The notes beneath the pieces are model-generated. The model made no database searches, was not told the DNA's origin, and saw nothing but the letters and a program-made list of their open reading frames with translations. This document shows positions 44,662 to 56,600 of a DNA stretch of 64,000 nucleotides, one piece after another. The position numbers and the translations under genes are program-made. How positions within the stretch are numbered: the stretch's first letter is position 1; each line of letters starts with the position of its first letter. Source of the DNA: Pisolithus tinctorius (Eukaryota > Basidiomycota > Agaricomycetes > Boletales > Pisolithaceae); contig JANFAH010000012.1 in NCBI GenBank assembly GCA_024663395.1, positions 372,001 to 436,000 of the forward strand, in the 5' to 3' direction.

Positions 44662-44961
44662 CAGAATTTTCAGAAGGAGGGAGTGGGATTTCGGGCAACT
44701 CGAACAGATTAAAATGAATGCCAGAGACATTGGCGAATAGTTATATTTCTAGTACAAATTACTGTGAACCGCCGTCAGTCGACTTAGATGGGTGACATGA
44801 ACAAAAACGTACCAAGTTTGAACTACTGGAGGAACATTCAATGATGCATCCCAGAAACTTCAAAAGAACGAGTTAATGGTGACATTAGTCATGAAGATCA
44901 GTGTACGAAGGGGACCGAGTGAGTTCGGCATTTGCCGACTTGCTCCTTCTGTCCTACTTCA

Positions 44962-47184
44962 ATGTCCATGCGACGTCCGCGCAAGCCCGACCCTACTTCT
45001 GATAGTTCTGAATCTGACAGCAATCAATCTGATAGCGCTCAAACATCCTCGAGACACCACCATAATGGGAAGATTAATAAGTCAAAGTAAGTTCCAACCT
45101 TGATGATGCAGTGCTCTCCAGCTGATGTGACTGCGGACAGGACAAAGTCGAAGAAATCGCGGGATTGCGCTGTTTCTACCCTGCGAGATCAGTGTCTCCA
45201 TGCAGCAAGATGGATTCCCCGCGCATTTGATATGTACTGTAACCTGAACGAAGTTATTCAAGTCTCCCGTGCCCTCGAAGCAGACGATACAGCGAGCAGT
45301 ACCAATGACCCCGATGATGAAAGTGCTAGAAAGGCCTGCGATAAGATCCTTAGAAAAGCGTAAGTACAACATTTAACAGCATATATGCGATGTTCTTATG
45401 ATCACAGCAACCCTGAGAAACGCAAACGATACAAGCGCATATATGACTACCTGAAGGAGCAGGCGCCGTACTTCATGGATCTCATTAAGAAGAAGAAGAG
45501 TGGCGAAACCACGCTTCTCATGCGTGAGGTAAGTCAACGGTGACTCGAGTCTAGTGCATCACGCGGCTAACAAGTGACTTTCTTTCAGATGCAACAAGTG
45601 ATCAGCCGGACACGATCTGATGACGCCAGTCATCTCAAGCCTATGATTGCAGCTTATGCAGCTCCCCATCCGGACAAGAAACTCGTCGATCCACCTGTCA
45701 ACGCGAAGGGTTCAAAAGACAGGCTTGGGTTCAACCACGCAGAGCTCACTCGGCTCCTCTGTCCGGTGAGGAGCCTGCAGGCTTTGCTAGCAGATGCGAC
45801 TGGGTATGTACCATTCCACTTGACGTTATCAATCAGCTGATTCGCTGTTCCATAGCGTGAGGAAGCAGCTTCAGAACGGTAGTATCCTTGTTACCGCCCA
45901 AAAGTGGCCGGCATTTCTTTACTCCGGCGACATCCCAGGTAAGGACTATAATCCTGAGAAGAGCGATGAAGGATTCCTCCGCGGATATTTCATTGAACGA
46001 GTAAGTGTATACTACTGCATGTGTATCAAGTACTAATTTAAGAATCAGGTCCTCAAACACATCTTTACTTCGCCATCTTCTGCTTTGCCTGGTAGCAAAG
46101 TGCGCAACACACGTGCCAGCAATGCGAAGATCCACCACATGACCCACGTAGAAGCTTACCATATCGCATATGCCGCAGTACATGTAAGTGATATGGCGTT
46201 GGAATGATATGCGCTACCCTCTTCCACAGGCACGTTTCAGCATCTGCTCGCAAGACAAATTCGTCGAATTCGATGGGCAATTCTCTTTTTCCAAGTTTTA
46301 TTATCGAATTATTGACTTTATCATCAACAACGAAGACGAGGCTTGGGTTGAAGACCTGTTCTCTCATTACAACAAGTACGTAAGGGGCTCTTGTGGAGTG
46401 CATACTGACACGAAGGTATAGAGTATTGTTTAACGATGTTTGTGGCACCGCAGGTGATGATGTCAATATCGATGACAACGATGACGACCTTGCCATCATG
46501 AGGCGACAAATTGCTGCACATCTTGCCAGTTCGTCTGGCCCGTCTTCTGGGACTCGCCCTTCCGAAAATCGTTCGCCTACTCAAGTGTCCTTCCCAAATA
46601 CCCCACAGCCCCCGGCTTCAGAATGTCACACAAATGGCCGCAGGCTGTCGCCAGGAAGTCCCCCGTCTCCCGTCCAGTCACCGGAAAATACAGGTTTTTC
46701 ATTCAGTCAGCTGTCCTCCTTTCGCTCACCAAAATCTGCTTCAGAAAATAACACAAATGGCCGCAGGGCGTCGCCAGGAAGTCCTCCGTCTCCAGTCCAG
46801 TCTCCCGAAAATATAGGTTCGTCATTTAGTCGGCTGTCCTTAGTGCGCTCACCACAGCCTTCTGCTTCAGAACCGGAACGCCGTGCCCGAAGGCAATCAC
46901 GAGCAAATCTGGATCCTTCACCTGCAAAGCAGGTGAAGAATCTCACTGATCGGACGCCGCAACTCAAACGCAAGCGCAGCGTAACATTTTCCACTGGCGA
47001 ACAGAGCAGTCCATTAACGGACTGTGATTCGCGGCGGGGTAGGAAGGCCGCTGCGAGTAAGCCTTCTAAGACGACAAAGGAGGGACGTGGCGGACGCTCC
47101 AAGAAGACTAAGGATCAGAGTAAGGTGCCAACCAAGGAAACGATGACAAGGAGATCAAGCTTGCGGGCTTCCAAGAAAAAGTAA
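44962..47184 (+). CDS. DUF6698-type protein with repeat-rich C-terminus
   Basis: Eight exons give an open frame of 622 residues: 44962-45086, 45141-45359, 45408-45528, 45589-45803, 45856-46000, 46049-46183, 46230-46375, 46422-47184, with short GT..AG introns of 46-60 bp. The N-terminus is Ser/Asp-rich. The middle shows the pattern I associate with DUF6698: WPAFLYSGDIPGKDYNPEKS, GFLRGYFIERVLKHIFTSPS, IAYAAVHARFSICSQ and FDGQFSFSKFYYRIIDFI. Residues after about 390 are low-complexity, with a tandem NGRR-SPGSPPSPVQSPEN unit repeated at 46630-46820, and a basic AT-hook-like end (GRGGRSKKTKDQSK). The function of the family is not known to me. It faces away from the Plavaka gene, 300 bp apart, so a shared promoter region is possible. 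No damage seen. Confidence 0.78.
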
Positions 47185-47900
47185 CTCGTGCGTGCCTAAT
47201 CTCGTTAAGTTCTGTCGTTCGGTGGTTACCTATTTGAGGCAGCCGCCATCGCATGTTTTATTCATCCACTCGTCGCTGTCTCGTTCTGCTCTCTCACTCG
47301 CACACTTCCCGGCCGTTTTACTCTCCAAGTCCCACACCGGCTTTGTATATTAGTATTCCATGGATTTCTCAAGATGGAACCGTCGATCGCCAACTAGCGA
47401 TGTATACATTCAGATAGCTACAGGTATTGGCATCGTGTGTGGTATGATGGTGTTGCAATGCGATGATCACGATATATGTTGTTGTCGTCTGCTATATCAT
47501 GGAGAGTGAACAGCGACAACGAGTGTGTCAATGAAAACTGACATCGAAACTCTATTCGATGACAGCGTCGACAGGCATTCCTCTGTAAAAGAGCGTTTTC
47601 GTAGATTTTACTACATGACTGCTCTTCATCTACAGCGTCGTTGGTGTCTACATTGAATATATTTGCATACATTTGTATCTCGTTTTTCTGCAATTTTGGT
47701 GATGGTGGGGTGGTGTGTTGACGCGTCAACGCGAAATCGAACCGCGGACTTCTCGACTACCACACTCGTGGTTTCCGTTGCACGGAACCCAGTCGAGTGC
47801 TGACAGTTTCAACTCTTTGACGGAACTCCTCCCCCAGAGCTCTCGCTTGATTAATCTTCGGTTGCACAGTATTATCCTTGGGAAACGTTCAGTGACTGTA
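47185..47900. other. Intergenic region between DUF6698 and kinase-like genes
   Basis: No domain-bearing ORF. Contains the DUF6698 3' end and the upstream region of the next gene. Confidence 0.5.
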
Positions 47901-49124
47901 ATGGATTTTGACTTCACAGCATACCTCGCGAAATTGCTATACCTCCCTCCGAACCAGATTACCATTCAATTCCTTACCGGTGGATTCTGCAATGTAACGG
48001 TCCGAGCATCATTTACCCCGCCAGCAGACCTTACACGTTTTGGCCATTCAAAGTCTGTCCCCAGCATCGTGATCAAATATGCACCTCCCTTCATGGCTAC
48101 CGATCCGTCTCAGCCTTTGAACGTGATCCGACAAGACATAGAGGCGCGTGCGCTGCTGCTTCTCGATCCCACGTCACCGACACCTTTACCGGTCAGCTCC
48201 TTGTTGATCAAGTATCCAAACTTCCGGATTCCCAGATTCATCCATCACGATGTTGAGTCCAGCGTGCTCATGATGACAGATCTTGGCACAGCGGTGGCAA
48301 CAGTTGACGAGTGGCTATCAAGAGACCCACCACCCACGGCGGAAGAAGTGCAACGTGTTGCCAGCGATCTTGGCCAGTTTCTTGCCGAATTCGTCATGGC
48401 CACCAGAGAGACTAGTGCAGATGTATTGGCTCGTGCACCCAACTCTGCGATGGTGGATCAGTTCTACTCGGATTCCTTGAATATCACGAGGACTGTTCTT
48501 AATCGACACGGCGTTTCGGATGCGGAAACACTTGTCAGGCGTGTGGAAAGGGCCTTTAGAGACGCAGACAAAACGGATAGATGCCTTGGCATGGTCGACC
48601 TGTGGACCAGCAACATTCTCATTGACCCAGACAACAACATATGTTTAGTCGACTGGGAGCACTTTGGTCTCTCCAATGCGAGCTGCGAGCTCAGCATGCT
48701 AGGTAGGTCGACACGAGTCTGCATCCTACCGCACATGTCTAACATGTATATCCTAGTCCAATCATTTCATTGGCTTCTGTTACGTTCTGATTCAACATAC
48801 GATCTGACGGAGCGCACGAACGCGTTCACCCAAACGATGCTTCAGAACTACGCACTTCGCACCCCTCCTCCTTCTCTTCCTTTCAAGCGTTACGCACTCC
48901 TCGCATATGGTTGTCTCACGATCAACATTCTGGACTTCTTCAAATCAGAATTCAATGAAAACATGAGACAAGTGGCACTTGAGGCAGGGGTGGGCTATCT
49001 GAGGGCTGCAGGGGAATCAGTAGAAACTATTGATTCATCCATCTTCGACGGCTCTGACTGGCAAAACCTGACGCCCCATGAAAGGCTCTACGAAAGGGGC
49101 AGGTTGATGATGGCCGCTCGGTGA
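47901..49124 (+). CDS. Aminoglycoside-phosphotransferase-fold (APH) kinase-like protein
   Basis: The ATG at 47901 starts MDFDFTAYLAKLLYLPPNQI. A glycine-containing segment (FLTGGFCNVTVRASF) resembles the nucleotide loop, IVIKYAPPF would supply the Lys, and VDLWTSNILID (about residues 231-241) with LVDWEHFG (about 250-257) are the catalytic and metal-binding loops of the APH/choline-kinase fold. Reading through gives 407 residues. A 54-bp in-frame segment 48703-48756 has GTAGGT..CTAAC..CCTAG signals and is probably an intron, which would leave 389 residues. The family phosphorylates small molecules; the substrate is unknown. The usual HGD before the catalytic loop reads GMVD here, so the Brenner His is replaced while the Asp remains. 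Frame intact. Confidence 0.75.
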   Translation: MDFDFTAYLAKLLYLPPNQITIQFLTGGFCNVTVRASFTPPADLTRFGHSKSVPSIVIKYAPPFMATDPSQPLNVIRQDIEARALLLLDPTSPTPLPVSSLLIKYPNFRIPRFIHHDVESSVLMMTDLGTAVATVDEWLSRDPPPTAEEVQRVASDLGQFLAEFVMATRETSADVLARAPNSAMVDQFYSDSLNITRTVLNRHGVSDAETLVRRVERAFRDADKTDRCLGMVDLWTSNILIDPDNNICLVDWEHFGLSNASCELSMLGRSTRVCILPHMSNMYILVQSFHWLLLRSDSTYDLTERTNAFTQTMLQNYALRTPPPSLPFKRYALLAYGCLTINILDFFKSEFNENMRQVALEAGVGYLRAAGESVETIDSSIFDGSDWQNLTPHERLYERGRLMMAAR

Positions 49125-49750
49125 TAATGACTCGAAACGAACTTCCTATGCACTCGTTACTCGTATCCTCCGTGACACGTTTAGTAGAAAAACTTTACCC
49201 ATGATGGCTTGTAGTCTAGTTCCAACGTGAATGCGTGAACTCTAACAAAAATGTCAGCTGTGGAAGATATTTACGTAGGTCAGATTTGTTTCTAAGAGTC
49301 CTTGTCGTGTTGCCCGTGTGAATGTACACCTACCTCTGGAATATGTGAAATGAAAAGAGGAAAGTACTGGACGAGGCATCTGGTCAGTCTCCTACGAAGA
49401 AATTACCTCACGGACACCGAAGCGCATCCACAATGGAAGTGGATGACATGTAAATATGCCAGTAATACTTTCATCCTACTATTATGCTTGTCTCTTGTGT
49501 CGTTAGGGAATTTGTAAAACCATTTAATCAAAATCTGCAGAGTTCTAATGGAGTCGGCGATTGTGACGCACTGCGCCGCTACGGGATACAATAATTCAAC
49601 GTTGTTTCCCACTCCGAGTCATTGCCTTTTCCGCAGAGTACTACTAGCCAGCAACGTATCTAAAGCAACGCGCTCCGAGTGCAAACTACGCAGTTACTTG
49701 GGCCCCATAGTTCTGAAACAGTGGCTCCACACTGCGTACGGATGCTCCTG
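49125..49750. other. Intergenic region between convergent genes
   Basis: Lies between the 3' ends of the kinase-like gene (plus) and the transporter gene (minus). No coding signal beyond short ORFs. Confidence 0.5.
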
Positions 49751-51286
49751 TCAGGGAGGCGCTTGTGCTCGCAACCTCGTCTCCTCCAAATTCTCAATGG
49801 GGTAGTTGCGCGATTCCTCTTTGGCGTTCTCTGCGCCAACTACAATGAACCCAAAAAGTACGAAGAGAGCTCCTATCACGACCTGGGCTGCAGCAGGTTT
49901 GCCGAGGAAAAAATCCCCTGTGATTGCTAGCGGAATTGTCAGGCTAAGGCCTATGGTCGCTACGAGGGGTGTTGTTTTCAGCATAGCGATGACGTAGATG
50001 TAGTCGCTTGAGAGTGTAATGAACATCTATGTCGCGGGGATGTGAGTATGGTGGGTTTTCACGAACTGAGTACCCACGTTGACGATAATGGCAACCAACG
50101 TCTGACGAGTATTTGGAAGTTCCAAACGTTCTACCCCGAAGATGTGGAGTAAAAGCCCTATGGGCCAGCACAGGAAAATATTGAAGAGCCCGACAAATCC
50201 GAAAAACAATTGCATGTCTATCCGTGACTCCTCCCGAATCTTAACTTTCAGCAATATCATATATATCGCATAGAGAAGAGCTGAGAGCAGAGCAAGAATA
50301 TCTCCTATGACTAGGAGCAGATGGAACGGGCCGGTCATCGAATATGGTCCAGGATCCTGGGAGGAGTCTGAGAATGAGACAAGAACCACCCCGCCAAAGC
50401 TAGCATAATTCGTGAATTCTTGTAAATGTATTCACAAGCCCGGTTCTCCATACCTTAACAGAACCGCGCCGATATTGACCATAGCTATCGCCTCCACATG
50501 GAATACACGGCCCACCACAAGGGTAAATATTCCTACCGCATCTTATAGGTCATATTGTGGACGACATTAAACAGCGTACCCACCACTCATGCTGGATAAA
50601 ACAGTCGCGCTTGCTACGCTCGTATATGACAGGGCGGCATTAAAACTCCAGTTGGCGGTGAACCAGAGGAAGGAGAAATACAGGGCTAGCCAAGCGGTCT
50701 CTTGAGGGGTGAGCCGCGAGGTTTCATTATAAGAGCATTGAAAGTCCTGGTGTACAAATGAATATGCGCCGATGTAAAGTGCATTTGGAAGGGTACACTG
50801 GAATTGGGTTCACTGGGTATGTCCTGTGCTAGTGGTTGATAACTGGGGACACGTAGTTAGGGCTGATGAGCACCAGTGAACGATTTTCGGGGTGAAGGTG
50901 GTAGCACCTGATATCTTCATATCTATCCCGTAGACGCCGGAGGTAAAATGGGATGAGATAGCAGGTAAACGCAGACGTGCTTGTATACGTGATCCTACAG
51001 TTGGAAGAAAATCATATGAACAAAGCGATGAAGCAGGCCACGGCACATACAAGAAAGGTTTCTGGTAGCCTCCAACAAACATGTACTGCATTAAAATCAG
51101 CCAATACTTTCAGTACGGTTAAAATACGATGCACACCTGTGTCACGAAGTTGGACAAAGTCGAAAGTATGACAACGACGAGAAGGAGACATATGCCAATG
51201 GTATAATTGCTGGTTGCAAAATCCTTGAGAGTGCGGGAATCCGACTTTGACCTGGTCCCGTTAATACCGTCTGACACCATACTCAT
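49751..51286 (-). CDS. Membrane transporter of the EamA/SLC35F5-like family
   Basis: A multi-exon minus-strand gene. ATG 51286 (or 51280) gives MSMVSDGINGTRSKSDSRTL, then a first membrane helix (YTIGICLLLVVVILSTLSNF). Further exons encode YMFVGGYQKPF (about 51075), TAWLALYFSFLWFTANWSFN with SYTSVASATVLSSMSG (about 50690-50590), GIFTLVVGRVFHVEAIAMVN (about 50510), GDILALLSALLYAIYMILLK (about 50320-50250), a helix LVAIIVN, and the last exon with IPLAITGDFFLGKPAAAQVV and GALFVLFGFIVVGAE. The order and motifs fit drug/metabolite-transporter proteins related to SLC35F5, with about ten helices, often in vacuolar membranes. The tail after the last helix is short and charged. Frame changes fall at GT..AG introns. 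The transported compound is unknown. Confidence 0.78.
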
Positions 51287-52543
51287 GCGAACTGGTGTCG
51301 TCCGACAGCGTTGTCGTTGGCCAGGCGGTGAGACGCCTAATTCGCATGCGTGGTTCGCTAGTTACGTATCGAGACGCTGCAGAAGGTACAACCGTTTTCG
51401 GAAATTCTTGTCCGAGTGGCACAATCAAGTAGTTCTGGCACTCTTTGCTTCACGTCGGCACTGATTTTGCAATATACCATCATTGGTGAAAATCGCGTTC
51501 TGCAGCGTGTTGTTGGTTTTTCTGTTTTTTAGTTTTTAACTAGAACATGGCCGGCGCCGCTGGCAGGCACCTTGTTTACCATGCTGGAGCACTGCCCCCA
51601 TGGCACACACTACACAAAAGAGACACATTTGTTGACACAATCAAACCTATGAAAACACCAGGAATTCGAAGTTACTGGGAGAGAATCTCTAGCTACTATC
51701 TGAAATTAAAAAAACAGTTTAGATTTGTTTTTGGAGAGAAATTTAAATTTGTTTTAGAGATTATTTAGATTTGTTTTTGGAGAACATGCTTGGTTTTGGA
51801 GAATCGGAGATTGCCGACATTGCTACCCAGCACATTCCAAGCTTTTAAGTCGACCAATGATGGGCATCACCATTGCTCGCCCCCCCCACTGCTGCTGCTA
51901 TCGTAGTATGCCCACATGCCAGCTTACTGCTTTGACTTGTGAAATATGGGTAGGTATGTGTCTTCTCTAGCTTTCCATCTGTGCTGAGGTACTCTATTTT
52001 TGTCAGTGCTATTCCTTGGATGGCAACAACAGCAGGGTATGTTATTGCTGTGTCATCGCATCCCTTGCCAGTCACCTTGTTACATTCAGGTTGTTGCTAT
52101 GAATGTAATGGCTGGTGCTTCATGGTTGGTCATCTTCTGTTTGGTAGGGGTTGTTACGTGTCAACTTCATTTCTCTTGTACTCTGATACATACATTCCTG
52201 TGTTTGTGACATTGTACCTGGGTTTGAAATGCTGTTGCTAGCAGGGAGTTTGAGCCTCCACTTGACTTTTGGTATGTGCAAGGCAGATCCTCTTTCTTTC
52301 CTCTGTTGCTGACACCATTCCTGCCTGGAACAGTATCACAGCCATTTGGAAGGAGAAGCTTGGACATCTCTGTGTGGACACATTCATTCATTCTACTGGT
52401 ATGTTCACTGCTGAAGTGTTGCCACTTTTATGAACTTTTGAGTTTGGGTAGCACTCATTTTTCTTGTCACTTCAGCTCCATATTTATGTGCATGAAGGCA
52501 AACCAGATACTATTCTGTCTGATTGCTAACTGCTGAAAGGCTG
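51287..52543. other. Transition from gene island to repeat-rich DNA
   Basis: Contains an unsupported 73-codon ORF (51547-51768), near whose end 'ttagatttgtttttggagag'-like sequence is repeated, and AT-rich DNA. No domain recognised. Confidence 0.4.
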
Positions 52544-54191
52544 ATGGCACTGCTCATGCAGCAAATGCAAAGTGTAAACAGCAGCCACCCCACTGTGCAC
52601 AATGCTGCAAGTTGGCAGGTGGCTGTGGACTTCCTGGTCACCAGCTGAAGGGTGCCCTTCCTTTGCCATCATTGTTGCCACTCCAGCCACTGTGTGATGT
52701 GTCTGAGTCCTTAGTGACCTTGCAGGTTGTTGATCCTTCATTGATGGCAGTTTCCATGGAAGCTGCTGTAGAGGGTGCAACCTTGCTGACCATTGGCTCT
52801 TCCCCAACTGAAACCTTTTCCTCTACTCCACACTTGTTCTCAATGTCATCTAGTTTTACCTTGATACCTTCAGCTTCTTATACTGGACCTACTACTTGTT
52901 CCTATGCCCATCCCCTTGATCAACACTATGCTCAGGCCTACTATGAGGCTCATGTGAAGACCTTTGAGGTGGAACAATTATTGAAGCAGTTGGTGCAGGT
53001 GCAGGCTGATCTGCAGAGTATTGTTACTGTTGTTGTGTGGGTTGGGGTAAGCATGACTGTATAGTATGTGATGGATAGTCCTTAGTTGTTAATAGGCTCA
53101 AGAAGCTCCAAGGCATATTCATGTTGTCAATCCAACTCCAGGAACATTTGTTCCTGCAGCACACAAGCTCATTACAGACCTTCTCACTGCTGACAAGATT
53201 TCTGTGTACTGTCAAGATCTCTGGTTTGAACCATTATCAGCTGCTCCTTTGGTGGTGCCCAAGGCTGATGCCACTGTCTTCCTACATGATGCATCACTTG
53301 CAGACTCTGATATTCTTGGACTTGATACAGAACTCACAAGGGTTTCTACCAGTAGCAAGCACCTTCCTGACACTGCTATGGAATCTACCTCTCCTCTCAA
53401 ATGTTGTTGAGTTACCTTGGGTTCAGCTGGCCTAGCTGTCATGCCCCACAATCCCATGCCTCCCTCAGCTTCTTCTGATCAACTTTCCCAATGCTCTACT
53501 TTGGCATCTACACCACCTTCACTTGGGCTTCCTGGGTCTCCTCCATCATGGAAGTCAGGAAGTGGAAAGAAAATGTTTCCATGGAAATATGTCTGTGATA
53601 TGTATCCAGGCATGACCATGCTTTCTGTGTTAGGAACTGCAGAGGAGATTGAAAAGAAATTCCCTTTGGCATTTCCAAACACTGACTTTGTGCTTAGCAC
53701 ATTCTACAAGCATAGAAAGCCATTCCTGGATGCATCTGCCCTTGGACTTTTAGGACCTAGAGTGGCATTGGGTCATACAGAAGGAGGAAAATGGGCTGCA
53801 TTGAAGTCAGACACTGAAAGAATTATGAAAGAAGGTATGTATATATCAAGTAGATGATTTCTATCTCATAGCATTCCTATGGTTACCCCAGGATCTTTGA
53901 ACATGGGCTCCTCTGTCAATTCTTCATCCATTCCTTCCAACCCCTCTTTCCCTGAGGATTCAAATCAGCAAGATGGTCATTCCTTGAATACAGGATCAAC
54001 TTTTGCTCCTGAATTGCTAGGAGTAACTGGTGATATTATGGATATGTCTTTCAACTTCACTGATTTTGACCTGGCCTCTGTTGGATGAACTTCAATCAGA
54101 TAATACTCTTCCTCTCACTGCAGAAGCATCCCAGCATAATTATCTGTTTGATGATCTTCTGCAAGATGATGCTTCTTGGTTTGAATCTTAA
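52544..54191 (+). pseudogene. Unrecognised three-exon gene with stop and frameshift
   Basis: Exon 1 ends at 53046; intron 53047-53095 (49 bp); exon 2 53096-53834; intron 53835-53891; exon 3 to about 54191. The middle has a conserved-looking block FVPAAHKLITDLLTADKISV, then SGSGKKMFPWKYVCDMYPGM and FPNTDFVLSTFYKHRKPFLD. The C-terminus is acidic (NYLFDDLLQDDASWFES). A TGA at 53408-53410 interrupts exon 2 and a one-base frame change near 54075 separates the last 38 residues. The start is unclear because two frames are open around 52544-52700. The overall style is of an Agaricomycete hypothetical protein; no function can be given. Confidence 0.45.
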
Positions 54192-54408
54192 TACTCATTT
54201 GTTTACAGACAATTTAGTGCTAGTCTTCTTAATGGCAATCAAGTGTTTGAATCTTTTGATATGGGATGATTCTAAAACTGAGGAAAGAAATGATAAGAAA
54301 CAATGTATATTTTTCAGTGCAACAGGTGGTCAATGACTATAATGCAGCAATGGGTAACAACCATGTATGAATTCCTGCTGTCTTCAGCTCTGAATTAACA
54401 TGTCAATT

Positions 54409-55384
54409 TCATCTTTTGATCATCTCATCCAAATAGAAGTTGTACCTATGCACTGTCATATTGCTTAAAATGGCTTGATATCCACCCAACCAAACATTTG
54501 TCTGTTCACAAATGGAAGTGTTGAAGCACCATTTTCCATTTTCAAGGAGATCTGGAAATGCAGCTGGATTGCATTGTTGTTGGCAATAGAGGTCAGTCTC
54601 CTTGTGTTTGGAATTGAAATGAAAGACATCAACAGGCAATACAGTATCAGAGAAATGGTGATCTTGCTTGGCTTCTTGGTGTGCATGAAGTTTGCAGTTG
54701 TTATCAAAAATGAAATATTCTGGTGTGGACTGAGGGGTTGGAAACACAGCCTTTGCAAATTCCTGAATAGTAAAGATATATTAATGGATTTCTTGTCAAA
54801 TTTGTGACTCACATTAACAGCTGATATTGCCTCTGAGCCATAGAATGTTGCCTGGGCAAGAATGATGCCACATGGTCTCATAATAAGCTGCTCATTGTGT
54901 GTGCATTGTGTACCAAACCTAGCTTTGAGGCAATAGGCATTTCCCTTGTCTGATTTCCCATCACATTCTATAGACTCCTCCCCAACATCTTCACCTTCAT
55001 CACCAATGACTGAATCTGATGGGACTGAAAGACCAGCTCTTGTTAGCCATGCATGAAGCTGAAATAATGCTTTGGCAGGCTTGTAGTAAGCCTCTTCCAG
55101 TTTGTTGTGTTCCACAATATGACAAGTCTTTGATCCTGGGCTACATGGGAGATTGCAGCCTTCAACTGCACAGATACTGCAAAGATTTTGATGATCTGAG
55201 CAAAATTGGAGCCAATGACTGTCCAGGGGCATTTTACAGTCATGTACTGCACAGCATGGATGGCTAATTGTATTACCATCACATACAGCAGCCTGAATTT
55301 TGTTGGAGATGGTGCATTCTGTGCATTACTCTTCATGGAGATTTGTTCCCACAGTAGTGGTCTAACCCCCCAAACTACTGACAC
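54409..55384 (-). pseudogene. KDZ-associated CxC6-type gene remnant
   Basis: The minus strand reads PLDSHWLQFCSDHQNLCSIC, then AVEGCNLPCSPGSKTCHIVEH (20-residue pieces of a cysteine cluster, about 55230-55110), AKALFQLHAWLTRAGLSVPS, FGTQCTHNEQLIMRPCGIIL and AQATFYGSEAIS. In another frame it continues as YFIFDNNCKLHAH, PVDVFHFNSKHKETD, CNPAAFPDLL and TSICEQTNVWLGGYQAIL. This arrangement matches proteins with CxC5/CxC6 cysteine clusters associated with KDZ transposases. An intron or frameshift lies near 54800-54740. The N-terminal part is absent, so it is a partial, probably dead copy of a second KDZ-class element. Confidence 0.7.
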
Positions 55385-55399
55385 TGGTACCCCAGACCA

Positions 55400-55872
55400 T
55401 ATAGCTCAGCATAACTTGTTGTCAACAGTTGAGGCTCATCTGGAAGAGTCTATCTGTCTTCATTCATACTTGGTAGTTGAGGCTCCACAAAGGGGTCTAT
55501 CTGCCTCCATCCTTTATCTGAAGCTTCATCCACACTTAGTCAGCAGGTCTTGCTTAGTCATCCTTTCACTCCTGCATAACTCATCATTGACTTGCACCAG
55601 GAGCATGTTTTTATTGAAGTCCATTATTCCAGAATACTTTCAGCTGAACACCTCCACTCTGTTCAGCATCCCCTGTCCAGTCATCACTCACTTGTCTACT
55701 ACTGTGTAACTCATCATTGACCTGCACTAGGAGCACCTCCACTTGAAGTCCCCCCTCATGTTTAGATTTTTCTGCACTCCAGGTTCCATGGAGGCAAACC
55801 ACCACTCACTCTTATTTGTCTTTGGTGTTGGTTTTGGTTGGTTTCTACCACCTTTCCACACTTTGACTCACT
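55400..55872 (+). repeat. ORF-bearing LTR-like repeat, copy 3 (truncated, inverted)
   Basis: Matches the reverse complement of about 20046-20500: 'gttgaggctcatctggaaga' near 55427 and 'ccacactttgactcactc' at the right end. Only the last 470 bp of the unit remain. It abuts satellite block 4. Confidence 0.7.
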
Positions 55873-56600
55873 CCAGGCCTGCCCATATGTTGTGACAATA
55901 TGAATAATACTACTGAAGGGCCCATCCATATGTTGTGATGCTATACATGAGATTACTGATGGGCCTGTCTTTATGTTTCATCAGAGGTACATCATACTGT
56001 GGACAGGCCCATCCATATGTTGCATAATACTACTGATGGGCCCAACCTTATGTTGTGACTCTATTAAATGATACTAGTGATGGGCCCATCTTTATGTTTC
56101 AACAGCAGTACATCTTACTGTCAACAGGCCCATCTTTATGTTGCAACAGGGGTACAGCTTATTATGAACAGGCCTGTCTAGATGTTGCAACACCATAAAT
56201 GATATTACTCCTGGGCCTGTCCATATGTTGCCAACATTGTATTCTAATCATAGACAGGCCTGTCCTTATGTTGTGACCCTCTCCATGTTATGATAGGTGG
56301 GCCCACCTTGATGTTGTGACAGGGGTGTAACCTACCAGGACAGGCCTGCCCATGTCTTACAGCAGCTCAGTATACTTAATTGGTCATGGGTCTGTCTAAA
56401 TGTTTCAACATCCTTACCCACCATGGGCCCTCCCATATGTTGTGGTAATGCACTTACAGGCCTGTACATATGTTGCTCTCACTTTAGTCCCTTGGGCCTG
56501 TCCATGTGTACTGGCTGATCTATTTAGGCAGGCCTGTCTCAGGGTCTATATAAGTGTTGGTGTTTTGGCACACAGGCTGCCCATGTGTTGTGACTAAGTG
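55873..56600 (+). repeat. Satellite block 4 with promoter-like tail
   Basis: Same GGCC-core repeat as blocks 2 and 3 and same orientation, but more diverged and with irregular spacing. The last 270 bp match 33700-33960 closely and hold TATATAAG. Confidence 0.85.
56547..56554 (+). promoter_or_regulatory. TATA-like box at end of satellite block 4
   Basis: TATATAAG inside 'agggtctatataagtgttgg', conserved with 33906-33913. Confidence 0.5.
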
